Assembly: GCA_036645935.1 (NCBI GenBank)
Contig: JAVXNE010000002.1
Span: forward strand, 237,598-301,597
Direction: 5' to 3'
From: JAUNBN01 sp036645935
GTDB lineage: Bacteria > Bacillota > Clostridia > Oscillospirales > Ruminococcaceae
DNA: 64,000 nt
Made by a program: the position numbers and the translations under genes
In this document: one piece after another, positions 1 to 9,678 of the stretch
How the letters are laid out: every line of letters starts with the position of its first letter
How positions within the stretch are numbered: position 1 is the stretch's first letter
Notes under the pieces: generated by a model
Told to the model about the DNA's origin: nothing
The model's database searches: none
What the model saw: the letters and a program-made list of their open reading frames with translations, nothing else

Positions 1-1
1 C

Positions 2-724
2 GGCAACATCTTTGATCTCGACGATATCACTGCGGTCGACATAATGACCCACCGCGTCGAGGTTGAAGCAGTGTCCGCTGATGCCACTGTGGAGGAGATA
101 ACGCTTAAAGCTGTCGAAACGGGATATTCCCGTTTGCCTGTCTGCGACGGCTCGCTCGACAACATAATCGGAACGTTGTCAGTGAAAGATCTTCTTCCAT
201 ATGTCGGGCGGGACGTGGGCAGTTTCAACGTGCGCTCACTGCTTCGCGAGATGCTCTATGTACATGAAAGCTGCAGGGCGCGCGACCTGCTCATCGAATT
301 CAAAACTCATAAGCTGCAGCTCGCGGTCGTCGTCGACGAATACGGCGGAACTGCGGGAATTGTGAGCATGGAGGACATCCTTGAAAGCATAGTTGGCGAT
401 ATCGAAGACGAATATGACGATGAGGAGCCGATGATCATGAAGCTCCCGGACAACTCGTTTATCTGCGATGGGTACGCCGAGATTGACGACGTTTTTGACG
501 CACTCGGTCTGGAAGAGCCACCCGATGACCTTGAAAGCGATACGGTCGGCGGATTGCTGACAGCACTCCTCGGACGCATTCCGCAAAACGGAGAGCATGC
601 GAGCGCGGAATACTGTGGCGCGTTGCTCGTGTCACTCGCATCGGACGAGCGTCGCATAACCAGCGTTAAGGCGCGCAACAGCTCGATTCCAGAGCAAATC
701 TCAGCGGGGCAGTCACCGGAATAG
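2..724 (+). CDS. CBS-pair / CorC-HlyC domain membrane-associated protein, 3' part only
   Basis: The reading frame is open from base 2, so the gene starts outside the window; about 240 C-terminal residues are visible. They begin inside the first CBS motif (the DIMTHRVEVEAV stretch), continue through a second CBS motif (VVVDEYGGTAGIVSMEDI), and end with a CorC_HlyC domain (around DNSFICDGYAEIDDVFDALG). This order is that of the CNNM/CorC family (hemolysin-like, TlyC/YrkA), whose N-terminal DUF21 membrane domain should lie upstream. Family members are linked to Mg2+/Co2+ efflux or homeostasis; the CBS pair binds adenine nucleotides. A strong hairpin terminator follows the stop. The family is clear, the ion is not. 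Confidence 0.85.
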   Translation, partial: GNIFDLDDITAVDIMTHRVEVEAVSADATVEEITLKAVETGYSRLPVCDGSLDNIIGTLSVKDLLPYVGRDVGSFNVRSLLREMLYVHESCRARDLLIEFKTHKLQLAVVVDEYGGTAGIVSMEDILESIVGDIEDEYDDEEPMIMKLPDNSFICDGYAEIDDVFDALGLEEPPDDLESDTVGGLLTALLGRIPQNGEHASAEYCGALLVSLASDERRITSVKARNSSIPEQISAGQSPE

Positions 725-735
725 GCCACTTTTCT

Positions 736-775
736 GCGGCGCGGCATTCTCAAAGGACGCCGCGCCGCTTCTTTG
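736..775 (+). terminator. Rho-independent terminator after the CorC-family gene
   Basis: A perfect 10-bp GC stem (GCGGCGCGGC at 736-745, GCCGCGCCGC at 759-768) with a 13-nt loop is followed by TTCTTTGT. It lies 12 bases after the stop codon. Confidence 0.8.
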
Positions 776-807
776 TGTCAATTTTGAAATACCCTCAGAA
801 TATCGAG

Positions 808-827
808 CACCGAGGTCGGTGTTTTTT
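808..827 (+). terminator. Second short terminator-like hairpin
   Basis: CACCG-AGGT-CGGTG is followed directly by six T. The stem is only 5 bp, but the T run makes it a plausible back-up terminator. Confidence 0.45.
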
Positions 828-1123
828 CGTAATTCTTTTGTCTTGATATACCCGGAATGGCAAAAAAGGGAGCACTCACAGATGGTTTTCAGCACGGCAG
901 CTTTCATGTCTGCATTTCTTTGAAACCACAGGTAATGTCTGCAAATTTTCTGTGACAGCAGCTCTGCTTTTAATTGTTTATCTCAAAACACAGTGTGCTG
1001 CTCAAATTCCGTCCGCTATATCTTTTCTCTTAATAAAATGTTATTAAATGTAAATATCTCCAACAAATCTACACGCCTAAGTCGGTAATTTTCGTAGCTA
1101 ATAGAGAAGTTTTTGCGGTTTTG
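828..1123. other. Intergenic region without recognisable gene
   Basis: The 488-base gap between the CorC-family gene and the HPr-like gene holds two terminators at its left end and a promoter at its right end. The AT-rich middle shows no convincing coding sequence on either strand. Confidence 0.6.
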
Positions 1124-1152
1124 TTGTATTTGTTGCACAACAAGTATATAAT
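1124..1152 (+). promoter_or_regulatory. Sigma-A type promoter of the HPr-like gene
   Basis: TTGTAT, a 17-base spacer and TATAAT lie about 60 bases before the start codon at 1213. Confidence 0.65.
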
Positions 1153-1212
1153 TCAATTGTACGATATGCACAAAGAAATGCACCTTTGCCTTATTTAAGG
1201 AGGTTTTTGAAC

Positions 1213-1428
1213 ATGGTGAAAAAAATTAAACTGAATGGACTTACCGCCGTCAAAGCGCTCAACCGCGCCGCAACTGAATTTGCAGGTGACGTGGGTGTGC
1301 ACAGCGAGAGCACTATTGTGGACGCGAAGTCGCTGCTAGGACTCATGACACTCGATTTTTCCAAGCCTATGCTGTGTGTGACGGAAGACGAGCGCTTTTA
1401 TGGCAAAATCAAGCCGTTTCTCGAGTGA
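1213..1428 (+). CDS. HPr-like protein lacking the catalytic histidine
   Basis: 71 residues. The ATG at 1213 was chosen because AAGGAGG lies 8 bases upstream. The protein aligns by eye with the PTS phosphocarrier HPr: the helix region LNGLTAVKALNRAA sits where HPr has GLHARPA, and VDAKSLLGLMTLDFSKP matches the regulatory-serine segment (AKSIMGxMxL). His15, the residue phosphorylated by enzyme I, is Thr here, and the following Arg-Pro is also gone, while the Ser46-equivalent in AKS is kept. It therefore cannot relay PTS phosphate in the usual way; a Crh-like regulatory role is an inference. It is monocistronic, followed by its own terminator. Confidence 0.75.
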   Translation: MVKKIKLNGLTAVKALNRAATEFAGDVGVHSESTIVDAKSLLGLMTLDFSKPMLCVTEDERFYGKIKPFLE

Positions 1429-1448
1429 CGGCACTCCCTTCAAAACAG

Positions 1449-1483
1449 AAGCAGAGCTCTCAAAAGAGCGCCCTGCTTTTTTA
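1449..1483 (+). terminator. Terminator after the HPr-like gene
   Basis: AAGCAG pairs with CTGCTT around an inner GCTCT-CAAA-AGAGC stem, followed by a T run. It lies 20 bases after the stop. Confidence 0.7.
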
Positions 1484-1598
1484 TTACCCGTGCATCGCTT
1501 GATTTTTCCGCTCAGGTCTGATAATCTACTGTCTGAAAATACGCTGCTTGCTCTAACTGCCCGCTTGCGGGAAATGCTGACAATGGAGGACAACGTTA

Positions 1599-2471
1599 AT
1601 GAATAAATTTGAGATTTATACTGACTGCACTTCTGATCTTTCCCCGGACCTCGTCTCTCTGATGGACGTGAAGGTAATTCCAATGCTCTACTGCGTCAAC
1701 GGGCAGGAGGAATATTTCAGCCCCGGCGACTGCAATAAGAAATCTCCCCCATTCTACAATGCGCTGCGCGCAGGCGAATCTGCCAACACCACGCTGATTA
1801 ACACCGAACGCTACATTGAAATATTCTCACCCGAACTTGAGGCGGGTCGGGATGTGCTCTATATTGCTTTTTCAAGCGGCCTTTCCGGGTCGTTCAACTG
1901 CGCGCGCATTGCCTCGGGTATACTCAATGAGAAATATCCCGATAGCAAACTGCTCATCGTCGATTCACTCAGCGCCTCTCTCGGAGAGGGACTGCTCGTA
2001 TGGCACACGTGCGAGCGCCGACGCGAGGGGATTTCCATCGACGACACCGCAAAGTGGGTCGAGCAAAACGCCACCAAGCTCTGCCATTGGTTCACTGTTG
2101 ACGATCTCAATCATCTCAAAAGGGGAGGGCGGCTTTCGGCTGCTGCCGCTGCAGTCGGAACGGTGTTGAACATCAAACCGGTGCTTCATGTGGACGACGA
2201 GGGTCACCTGATCCCGATAAGCAAGGTGCGCGGGCGCACTGCCTCACTTGACGCGCTGCTTGACGAGATGGGCAAAACCGCTGTAAATCCCGAGAGCCAG
2301 ACAATTTTCATCGGACACGGCGATGCCGAAAAAGATGCTCAATATGTCGCGGACGAGTGCCGCCGCCGCTTCGGCGTAAAGCAGATTTACATCAACTTCA
2401 TCGGCCCCATAATCGGCACCCATTCGGGTCCCGGAACAATAGCTCTCTTTTTTATCGGCGGCCACAGATAG
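1599..2471 (+). CDS. DegV family fatty-acid-binding protein
   Basis: 290 residues; GGAGGA lies 8 bases before the ATG. The N-terminus has the DegV pattern (IYTDCTSDLSPDLV, then VIPM). SSGLSGSFNCARIA and VDSLSASLGEG form the lipid-carboxylate binding region of the first domain, and KPVLHVDDEGHLIPISKVRGR marks the second domain. DegV/FakB proteins bind a fatty acid and, in many Firmicutes, present it to a FakA kinase; no fakA is in the window. Length is typical (about 280-290). It stands alone, with a terminator on each side. Confidence 0.9.
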   Translation: MNKFEIYTDCTSDLSPDLVSLMDVKVIPMLYCVNGQEEYFSPGDCNKKSPPFYNALRAGESANTTLINTERYIEIFSPELEAGRDVLYIAFSSGLSGSFNCARIASGILNEKYPDSKLLIVDSLSASLGEGLLVWHTCERRREGISIDDTAKWVEQNATKLCHWFTVDDLNHLKRGGRLSAAAAAVGTVLNIKPVLHVDDEGHLIPISKVRGRTASLDALLDEMGKTAVNPESQTIFIGHGDAEKDAQYVADECRRRFGVKQIYINFIGPIIGTHSGPGTIALFFIGGHR

Positions 2472-2556
2472 CAGTTGTGCTGAAATTCAAGTATTGAACG
2501 TCGCGCTTTTGCATCCGGCTTTTCCCTTTTACAAAACAAACTTGTCACAATATTTT

Positions 2557-2602
2557 GAGACGTATCCGTTTTTATCAAAACGTATACGTCTCAGTTTTTT
2601 TA
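2557..2602 (+). terminator. Terminator after the DegV gene
   Basis: GAGACGTAT (2557-2565) pairs with ATACGTCTC (2584-2592), followed by a run of eight T. Confidence 0.8.
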
Positions 2603-2620
2603 TTCTTCGCTCGCCCAGCA

Positions 2621-2950
2621 TTAAAGTTTTTCCGTTATCTGTGCCTTTTGGAGTTTATAAAAAACAAAAATTCCGCAGAAAATGTAAAAAATCAGAACAG
2701 CAATCCCGATTGGCGTCTCACTGACAATCTGTCCTGTTTGCCGCGTTCCCATAAAAATGAGGTGAATTGCGGGCAACGCGCCCAATGCAGCTGCCCAAAA
2801 AATATCCTTGCTCAAAAGAACGCCGCTTGCAAAAAACAAAGCCAGCCAAACCGCGACAACCGGTGAGACAGCGCCGACGTCGCCAATAAGCAGCGCGCCG
2901 TATAAAACCGTAAAGATAATCGCCGGGATGTAGAATATAAGCTTCTTCAA
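2621..2950 (-). CDS. Small integral membrane protein, function unknown
   Basis: 109 residues from a TTG start at 2950, preceded by AGGAG with an 8-base spacer; a longer open frame upstream lacks such a site and has a composition unlike protein. The sequence is almost entirely hydrophobic with about four membrane segments (LIFYIPAIIFTVLYGALL; VVAVWLALFFASGVLL; FWAAALGALPAIHLIF; GIAVLIFYIFCGIFVFY) and a short charged tail. I do not recognise a family. It lies 276 bases downstream of purB on the same strand, so it may be an independent gene or the end of the purine transcript. Confidence 0.65.
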   Translation of the reverse strand: MKKLIFYIPAIIFTVLYGALLIGDVGAVSPVVAVWLALFFASGVLLSKDIFWAAALGALPAIHLIFMGTRQTGQIVSETPIGIAVLIFYIFCGIFVFYKLQKAQITEKL

Positions 2951-3226
2951 CTTTGTTTTCTCCTGACAATCGCATGAAATATTTGTGCTGTGATTGTGCT
3001 GCCAACAGGATTTTCCGTCTGCCGATATGCGAATGCGTCGATGCATATCTTGCCGTTTATGCGCTTGCCGGCATGAGCGATTTACAGCAATATCACAGCG
3101 TTTCGCGTCGCTGTTGCTTGGGCTCACTTGTGACTGCACTTGTCCGATCCAGCTCGCGCATGTGCGTTTTTTATCTCACTCCACAATATACAGCAAAACA
3201 AAGCTCTCTGAAAATAGCGGAGTTTG

Positions 3227-4660
3227 CTAAACGTTCAGTTCGGAATGTTCTCCGAGCAGCTTGCGATTTGCATCGAGCAGCGGGCGTATCACATCGCCGA
3301 GATAGTCGCGGGTCTGCGCTTCGGCAAGGCCGGTAAACTCGCGCGCATCAAGCATTTCGTCAAGCTCTGCACGGGTAAGCCCAAACGCAGGATCATTGCA
3401 AACCCTCTTCGCAAGATCGTTTGACTTTCCGTTTTCCTTGACCTCTCGCGCCGCGGCAATTGAATGAACGCGCAGTCTTTCGTGCAGTTCCTGCCGGTCT
3501 CCGCCATTTTTCACAGCGCGCATCATGATATTTTCAGTTGCCATAAACGGCAGCTCGGCCGCGACACGGGACGCGATCACTTTTTCATAGACGATGGGGA
3601 CATCGCACACATTGAGCATGATATTGAGAATTGCATCAATGCCGAGAAACGCCTCGGCAACAGCTATGCGCTTGTTTGCAGAATCGTCGAGCGTGCGCTC
3701 AAACCACTGCGTTCCCGCTGTGAACGCCGGATTTTGCAGATCGCATATAACGTAGCGGGAAAGAGCGCAAATTCTCTCGCAGCGCATCGGATTTCGCTTA
3801 TATGGCATGGCAGAGCTGCCTATCTGACCCTTTTCAAACGGTTCCTCCATCTCTTTAAAGGATGCGAGCAAACGCATGTCGTTCGCGAACTTCATCGCAC
3901 TCTGTGCAATCCCCGACAGCACACTCATGATGTAGAAATCGACCTTGCGCGAGTATGTCTGCCCGCTCACCGGCACAATCTTTTCAAATCCGAAGGCCGC
4001 TGCGATCGATCTCTCTGCTGCGGCAACCTTTTTCTCGTCGCCGTCAAACAGCGCGACAAAGCTCGCCTGCGTGCCCGTAGTTCCCTTGCTTCCCAGCAAC
4101 GCAAGGGCGTCCATCTGGTGTTCCAGCTCGAGAAAGTCCATGTGCAGTTCGCTGATCCACAGCGTCGCGCGCTTGCCGACCGTCGTGAGCTGTGCGGGCT
4201 GAAGATGTGTGTACCCGAGCGTTGGCAGCGCTTTGTATCTGTCCGCAAACTCCGAAAGCAGCGCAATGACGTTGAGTAGCTTGCGCCGAACTGTTGTCAT
4301 CGCCTCCCGCATGACAAGCAAGTCGGTGTTGTCGCCGACATAACAGCTTGTCGCTCCGAGATGGATGATTCCGCGAGCGTCGGGGCATTGCTCTCCGTAT
4401 GCATAAACATGGCTCATGACATCGTGGCGGCACTCGCGCTCGCGCGACTGCGCGACATCATAGTTGATATCGTCACGATGAGCTTCAAGCTGCGCAATCT
4501 GCGCGTCGGTCACAGGCAGCCCCTGTTCCTGCTCTGCACGCGCGAGAGCAATCCACAGCTGACGCCACTTTTTAAATTTGTTGTCCTCCGAAAAGATATA
4601 TTGCATCTCCTCGCTCGCGTAGCGCGAGCAAAACGGACTTTGATATCTGTCATGAGCCAT
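3227..4660 (-). CDS. purB: Adenylosuccinate lyase
   Basis: 477 residues, usual length for the longer Firmicutes/eukaryote-like type. It cleaves SAICAR to AICAR plus fumarate, and adenylosuccinate to AMP plus fumarate. The fumarase/aspartase signature is GSSAMPYKRNPMRCE, carrying the catalytic Ser loop; the general-acid/base His lies in GYTHLQPAQLT and the substrate-binding His in HLGATSCYVGDN. GGGGGCG before the ATG provides the ribosome binding site. It is the last gene of the pur operon, 11 bases after purL. Confidence 0.95.
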   Translation of the reverse strand: MAHDRYQSPFCSRYASEEMQYIFSEDNKFKKWRQLWIALARAEQEQGLPVTDAQIAQLEAHRDDINYDVAQSRERECRHDVMSHVYAYGEQCPDARGIIHLGATSCYVGDNTDLLVMREAMTTVRRKLLNVIALLSEFADRYKALPTLGYTHLQPAQLTTVGKRATLWISELHMDFLELEHQMDALALLGSKGTTGTQASFVALFDGDEKKVAAAERSIAAAFGFEKIVPVSGQTYSRKVDFYIMSVLSGIAQSAMKFANDMRLLASFKEMEEPFEKGQIGSSAMPYKRNPMRCERICALSRYVICDLQNPAFTAGTQWFERTLDDSANKRIAVAEAFLGIDAILNIMLNVCDVPIVYEKVIASRVAAELPFMATENIMMRAVKNGGDRQELHERLRVHSIAAAREVKENGKSNDLAKRVCNDPAFGLTRAELDEMLDAREFTGLAEAQTRDYLGDVIRPLLDANRKLLGEHSELNV

Positions 4661-4671
4661 CTCTTCGCCCC

Positions 4672-7600
4672 CTATATTTTGAAGTATTCAACCCCGGATT
4701 CAAAAATTCCTGAGTTGAAATCTCCTTCGACATTTTTATACAGATCGCGGCCTGAACGCTCGCTGTGCCCCATCTTGCCGAGAATACGCCCGTCTGGACT
4801 GCTCAGCGCCTCAACCGCAAGCATGCTTCCATTTGGATTGTATCGCGAATCGCTCGTCGGCTCGCCCGCAAGATCAACGTACTGCGCCGCAATCTGCCCA
4901 CTCTTTGCGAGAGAATCGAGCGCGTCGTGTGATCCCACAAAACGCCCCTCACCGTGGCTTACCGCGACGCTCTTTATGTCGCCGACATTCGAGCTTGCAA
5001 GCCAGGGGGAGATCGTCGAACATATGCGGGTACGCACAATTTTGCTCTGGTGACGCCCGATCTTGTTGAATGTCAGCGTCGGACAGGACACGTCGGTCTC
5101 GCATATATCTCCGAACGGCAGCAGTCCCAGCTTGAGCAGCGCCTGGAATCCGTTGCATATTCCCAGCATCAGGCCGTCCCGTTCAAAGAGCAGCTCGCGC
5201 ACTGCCTGTGTGAGCACCGGGTTTCGGAAGAAGGCCGCTATTAGCTTTGCACTGCCCTCCGGTTCGTCCGCGCCTGAAAATCCTCCGGGAAGGAACACTA
5301 TCTCGCTTTGGCTCACAAGATGTGCGACATCCGCGACACTGCGCTCGACATCGGCGGGGGTGAGGTTGCGTATCACGTACACCGTCGGATTTGCGCCCGC
5401 TCGGTTCATTGCGCGCGCACTGTCCAACTCGCAGTTTGTCCCGGGGAATACAGGAATCAACACCCGCGGCCTCACAACTGTGATTTTGGGAGAGATTCTG
5501 CCTGTCGCAGCAAAATCCGCTCTCGACAAAATCTTGTTTTCACCTATGTTCTGAAACGGAAAAACGGGCGCAAGTCTATCCTCATAGGGCCGCTCGAGCT
5601 CGCGCAAATCAAGAGTGTCTTCACCCGCTTCAAAGACATATTCTCCGCTCGTATATCCGAGCGTTCTTCCCGTTTCCTCATCGCCATCAAGTTCGAGCAA
5701 AAACGAGCCGAATCCGCTAGAGAACAGCTCCTGTGTCGAGACGTCGTCCGCAGCTTTAAACCCGATCTCATTTCCAAGGGACATCTTGAAAATCGCCTCG
5801 GCAACGCCGCGCGCTCCGAGAGCGTACACCGAGAGAGCTTTCCCGTTTGCAATGATCTGCTCGACAGTATCCAGCGTCTTTTTCAGCGATTCAGCCCCGG
5901 GAAGCAGCGCATCCCGCATATCGGGCGAAATCAGCGCAACTCTGCTTCCCGCGCGCTTGAATTCGCATGACTGCACACGGCCGGTATTTCCGGCCGCAAC
6001 GGCAAAGGAAACGAGCGTCGGTGGGACGTCGAGATTTTCAAAACTTCCCGACATACTGTCCTTTCCGCCGATTGCTGCAACCTTCAAATCAAGCTGCGCG
6101 TCAAGCGCGCCGAGCAGCGACGCGAACGGGCTTCCCCAGCGCTGAGGATCGTTCCCAAGCCGCTTGAAATACTCCTGAAATGTAAGATAAATATTCCTGC
6201 GCTCAAACCCGCTCGCGACAAGCTTCGCGACGCTCTCGACCACCGCGAGATATCCCCCACGGTATTCGCTCTTCTCCGCGACAAAGGGGTCGAATCCCCA
6301 TGCCATTCCCGAGCATGTTGTGGTTTCGCTTCCCACGGGCAGCTTTGCCGCCATTGCCTGCGACGGGGTGCGCTGTGTTCTGCCACCGAACGGCATGAGC
6401 ACGCTCGCAGCGCCGATTGTGGAATCAAACCGCTCGCTGAGACCTTTTTTTGAACAGACGTTGAGATCTCCGACAAGCGACTGCATCCTCTCGGCAAACG
6501 AGCCGTGCATCTCTCTTGTGTATATCTCTCCCTCGTTCACTACAACGTCGGCGTGCTTCTTTGCCCCGTTGGTGTCGAGGAAGCTTCTCTTCACATCGCA
6601 TATTATCGCACCGTTCCAGCGCATCACAAGATGCGGCTGCTCGGTGACTGTAGCGACCACGCTCGCCTCGATGTTCTCGCGCGCCGCAAGCTCGATGAAT
6701 CCCGCCGCATCGCCCGCCTCAACGACGACCGCCATGCGCTCCTGACTCTCCGATATCGCAAGCTCTGTCCCGTCAAGTCCGTCATATTTTTTTGTGACCG
6801 CGTCGAGATTGACGTCAAGACCGTCGGCAAGCTCACCCACCGCAACCGAAACGCCGCCCGCGCCGAAATCGTTGCATCGCTTTATCATGCGGGATGCCGC
6901 GCGATCGCGAAACAGCCTTTGCAGTTTGCGCTCCTCTGGAGCATTTCCCTTTTGCACTTCGGCGCCGCAGCTTGCGAGACTGTCCTCTCCGTGTGGCTTG
7001 GAGGATCCTGTCGCTCCGCCGCATCCATCACGCCCTGTGCGCCCACCGAGGAGTATCACGACATCTCCCGGGTTCGGCGTCTCGCGCCGAACATTGCTCT
7101 CCCTAACAGCCCCAACCACCGCGCCGATTTCCATGCGCTTTGCGATGTAGCCGTCGTGGTATATTTCGTCAACCAGACCGGTCGCAAGCCCGATTTGGTT
7201 GCCGTAGCTTGAATATCCTGCCGCCGCCGTTGTGACAATCTTGTGCTGGGGCAGCTTTCCGGGCAGCGTCTCTCTCACCGGCACGAGAGGATTGCCGGCC
7301 CCCGTCACCCTCATCGCCTGATAGACATACCCACGGTTTGCGAGCGGGTCGCGTATCGCGCCGCCAATGCACGTCGCCGCGCCGCCGAACGGTTCAATCT
7401 CGGTCGGATGGTTGTGTGTCTCGTTCTTGAAGAGCAAAAGCCAGTCCTCTTCACTGCCATTTACATCAGCTTTTATTTTGACCGAGCAGGCGTTGATCTC
7501 TTCGCTGTCGTCGAGATTTTTAAGCTCTCCCGTTTTTTCGAGATATCTCTTTCCTGCCGTTGCAATATCCATCAGTGTAACCGGTTTATCCGCGCGTCCG

Positions 7601-8367
7601 ACCATCTCGCGCAACGCAAGATAGCGCTCATAAGCCGCTCTCGCCAGCGGATCTTCAATTTTGACATTCTCAATATGTGTGTTGAACGTCGTGTGGCGGC
7701 AGTGATCGCTCCAATAAGTATCGATCATGCGCAGCTCTGTCACTGTGGGATCGCGCTGCTCGGTCATGAAATAGTCACGGCAAAACGCTAGATCATCCGA
7801 ATCCATTGCAAGTCCGTAGCTCGCGACAAACAAGCCCAAGCGATCGCCGTCAAGCTCGCGAAACCCATCTATCGTCTTCACCTGCGTTGGAACTTCGCAT
7901 CTCATTTCAAGGCTATCGCGCATTTCAAGCGCAGACTCGCGCGCCTCAACAGGATTTATCATGTATTTTTTAATCGCACAAAGCTCTTGCTGCGAAAGCT
8001 CTCCGAAGAGCAGAAATACCCGCGCGCTCGCAACGCGCGGCCGCGCGCCGCCGCTCAACAGCTGAATACACTGCTCCGCTCCCGATGCCCTCGCGTCAAA
8101 CTGACCCGGCAGGTACTCGATAGCGAAAATCCCGTCCGCCCCGCCCGGCAGCTCAAAATAGACATCGTCCAGCTGTGGCTCTGCAAAAACGGTGTGTACG
8201 CAGCGCTCGAAAAGCTTGCGGTCGGCGCCCTGCACATCGTATCTGTTCACAACCCTCAGTTCGCGAAGGCTCTCTATGCCAAGCAGCGAGCGAAGTTCAT
8301 GCAACAACGCATCCGCCTCAACGGCATATGGTTTTTTCTTTTCAGTGTATACGCGAAATACTGCCAT
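4672..8367 (-). CDS. purL: Phosphoribosylformylglycinamidine synthase, large single-chain form
   Basis: 1231 residues. The enzyme makes FGAM from FGAR, ATP and glutamine. The N-terminal PurS-like region comes first, then two AIRS-type synthase halves (LLLFKNETHNHPTEIEPFGG; VAAIGGKDSMSGSFE), and finally a class I glutamine amidotransferase domain with FPGTNCELDSARA, the nucleophile Cys in GICNGFQALL and the His/Glu pair in SHGEGRF. All three functions (PurS, PurL, PurQ in Bacillus) are fused, as in some Clostridia and lactobacilli. GGAGAT lies before the ATG. The gene is 9 bases after purD. Confidence 0.96.
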   Translation of the reverse strand: MAVFRVYTEKKKPYAVEADALLHELRSLLGIESLRELRVVNRYDVQGADRKLFERCVHTVFAEPQLDDVYFELPGGADGIFAIEYLPGQFDARASGAEQCIQLLSGGARPRVASARVFLLFGELSQQELCAIKKYMINPVEARESALEMRDSLEMRCEVPTQVKTIDGFRELDGDRLGLFVASYGLAMDSDDLAFCRDYFMTEQRDPTVTELRMIDTYWSDHCRHTTFNTHIENVKIEDPLARAAYERYLALREMVGRADKPVTLMDIATAGKRYLEKTGELKNLDDSEEINACSVKIKADVNGSEEDWLLLFKNETHNHPTEIEPFGGAATCIGGAIRDPLANRGYVYQAMRVTGAGNPLVPVRETLPGKLPQHKIVTTAAAGYSSYGNQIGLATGLVDEIYHDGYIAKRMEIGAVVGAVRESNVRRETPNPGDVVILLGGRTGRDGCGGATGSSKPHGEDSLASCGAEVQKGNAPEERKLQRLFRDRAASRMIKRCNDFGAGGVSVAVGELADGLDVNLDAVTKKYDGLDGTELAISESQERMAVVVEAGDAAGFIELAARENIEASVVATVTEQPHLVMRWNGAIICDVKRSFLDTNGAKKHADVVVNEGEIYTREMHGSFAERMQSLVGDLNVCSKKGLSERFDSTIGAASVLMPFGGRTQRTPSQAMAAKLPVGSETTTCSGMAWGFDPFVAEKSEYRGGYLAVVESVAKLVASGFERRNIYLTFQEYFKRLGNDPQRWGSPFASLLGALDAQLDLKVAAIGGKDSMSGSFENLDVPPTLVSFAVAAGNTGRVQSCEFKRAGSRVALISPDMRDALLPGAESLKKTLDTVEQIIANGKALSVYALGARGVAEAIFKMSLGNEIGFKAADDVSTQELFSSGFGSFLLELDGDEETGRTLGYTSGEYVFEAGEDTLDLRELERPYEDRLAPVFPFQNIGENKILSRADFAATGRISPKITVVRPRVLIPVFPGTNCELDSARAMNRAGANPTVYVIRNLTPADVERSVADVAHLVSQSEIVFLPGGFSGADEPEGSAKLIAAFFRNPVLTQAVRELLFERDGLMLGICNGFQALLKLGLLPFGDICETDVSCPTLTFNKIGRHQSKIVRTRICSTISPWLASSNVGDIKSVAVSHGEGRFVGSHDALDSLAKSGQIAAQYVDLAGEPTSDSRYNPNGSMLAVEALSSPDGRILGKMGHSERSGRDLYKNVEGDFNSGIFESGVEYFKI

Positions 8368-8376
8368 TTTATCTCC

Positions 8377-9678
8377 TTACTTCCCCGAGAGCGCGGCAAG
8401 AGCGCGCCCTCCGATATCAGATCGCTTATAAACGTTTTCAAAATCAATTGTGTCAGCAGCGTCATAGGCGCGGCGAATCGCATCGGGCAGGTTGTCACCA
8501 ACAGCACACACACCGAGCACACGCCCGCCTGATGTCACGATCTCGCCGTCCTTTTGAGCTGTACCCGCATGGTATACAAAGACGCTGTCAATCCCTGTCT
8601 GCCCGCTCTGAAGCCCCGTTATCCGCTTGCCCTTCTCGTATTTTTCAGGATATCCTCCCGAGGCGAGCACGACGCATGCGGCGCTTTTGTCCGATGACCT
8701 GACTTCAATGTCTTTGAGCGTTCCGTTCGTGGTCGCGAGCATAATTTCGAGCAGATCCCCCTCGAGCAGCGGCAACACAACCTGCGCCTCAGGATCGCCG
8801 AAGCGGCAGTTGTATTCGATGACACGCGGACCATTTTCTGTCAACATCAGCCCAAAATAGAGACAGCCTTTAAACGGGCAGCCCTCAGAGCGCATCGCGT
8901 CAACAGTCGGCAAAAAAATATCGCGCATACATGCATCTGCAATCTCATCTGTGTAATAAGGGTTGGGCGCAATCGTTCCCATCCCTCCGGTGTTGAGCCC
9001 TAAATCACCGTCGAATGCGCGCTTGTGGTCCATGCTGCTCGCCATCGGTGCAAGCGTCTGCCCATCTGTAAAACAGAGCACCGAAACCTCCGGTCCCATG
9101 AGAAATTCCTCTATTACGATTCTGCTCCCTGACGCGCCGAATCGGCCGTCAACCAGCATCTCACGGACAGCGTCGCCGGCCTCTCTCTCGTCGGCACAGA
9201 TGAGCACTCCCTTGCCGAGCGCGAGTCCGTCTGCCTTTATAACGACCGGGTAGCGATTGCTTTTGCGGATATATTCCATGGCGTCGTCGACATCGGTGAA
9301 AATCTCGTATCCCGCCGTCGGTATTTCGTACTTTTTCATGAGGTTTTTTGCGAACGCCTTGCTTCCCTCAATTCTTGCTGCCGCCGCGTCCGGTCCAAAC
9401 GCAGGTATCCCGCGCTCTGCCAGCCGATCTACAAGTCCCAAAACGAGCGGGTCGTCCGGAGCGACAATCACATAGTCAATTCCCTCGCTTTGCGAAAAAT
9501 CCGCGAGCGACTCGATATCGGTGGATTTTATGTCAACAATTTTTGCATCGTAAGCTATGCCGCCGTTGCCGGGAGCGGCATAGAGCTGCATTTTGCGCGA
9601 ACTCTCCTTGAGTTTTTTAATGATGGCGTGTTCGCGTCCCCCACCGCCCACAACAAGTATCTTCATGCGCGCCACCAT
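8377..9678 (-). CDS. purD: Phosphoribosylamine-glycine ligase (GAR synthetase)
   Basis: 433 residues, an ATP-grasp enzyme joining glycine to phosphoribosylamine. Visible motifs are ILVVGGGGREHAI at the N-terminus, VIKADGLALGKGV, GPEVSVLCFTDG, and the signature FGDPEAQVVLPLLEGDL. The frame starts at an ATG that overlaps the purH stop (TGATG); a second ATG at 9666, just before KILVVGG, is the conventional N-terminus and could equally be used. Translational coupling to purH is likely. Confidence 0.95.
   Translation of the reverse strand: MVARMKILVVGGGGREHAIIKKLKESSRKMQLYAAPGNGGIAYDAKIVDIKSTDIESLADFSQSEGIDYVIVAPDDPLVLGLVDRLAERGIPAFGPDAAAARIEGSKAFAKNLMKKYEIPTAGYEIFTDVDDAMEYIRKSNRYPVVIKADGLALGKGVLICADEREAGDAVREMLVDGRFGASGSRIVIEEFLMGPEVSVLCFTDGQTLAPMASSMDHKRAFDGDLGLNTGGMGTIAPNPYYTDEIADACMRDIFLPTVDAMRSEGCPFKGCLYFGLMLTENGPRVIEYNCRFGDPEAQVVLPLLEGDLLEIMLATTNGTLKDIEVRSSDKSAACVVLASGGYPEKYEKGKRITGLQSGQTGIDSVFVYHAGTAQKDGEIVTSGGRVLGVCAVGDNLPDAIRRAYDAADTIDFENVYKRSDIGGRALAALSGK

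Noticed and set aside
1400..1606. 68-codon frame overlapping the HPr-like gene end
   Set aside because: No ribosome binding site and it spans the terminator at 1449-1483.
3464..4279. 271-codon plus-strand open frame
   Set aside because: Antisense shadow of purB.
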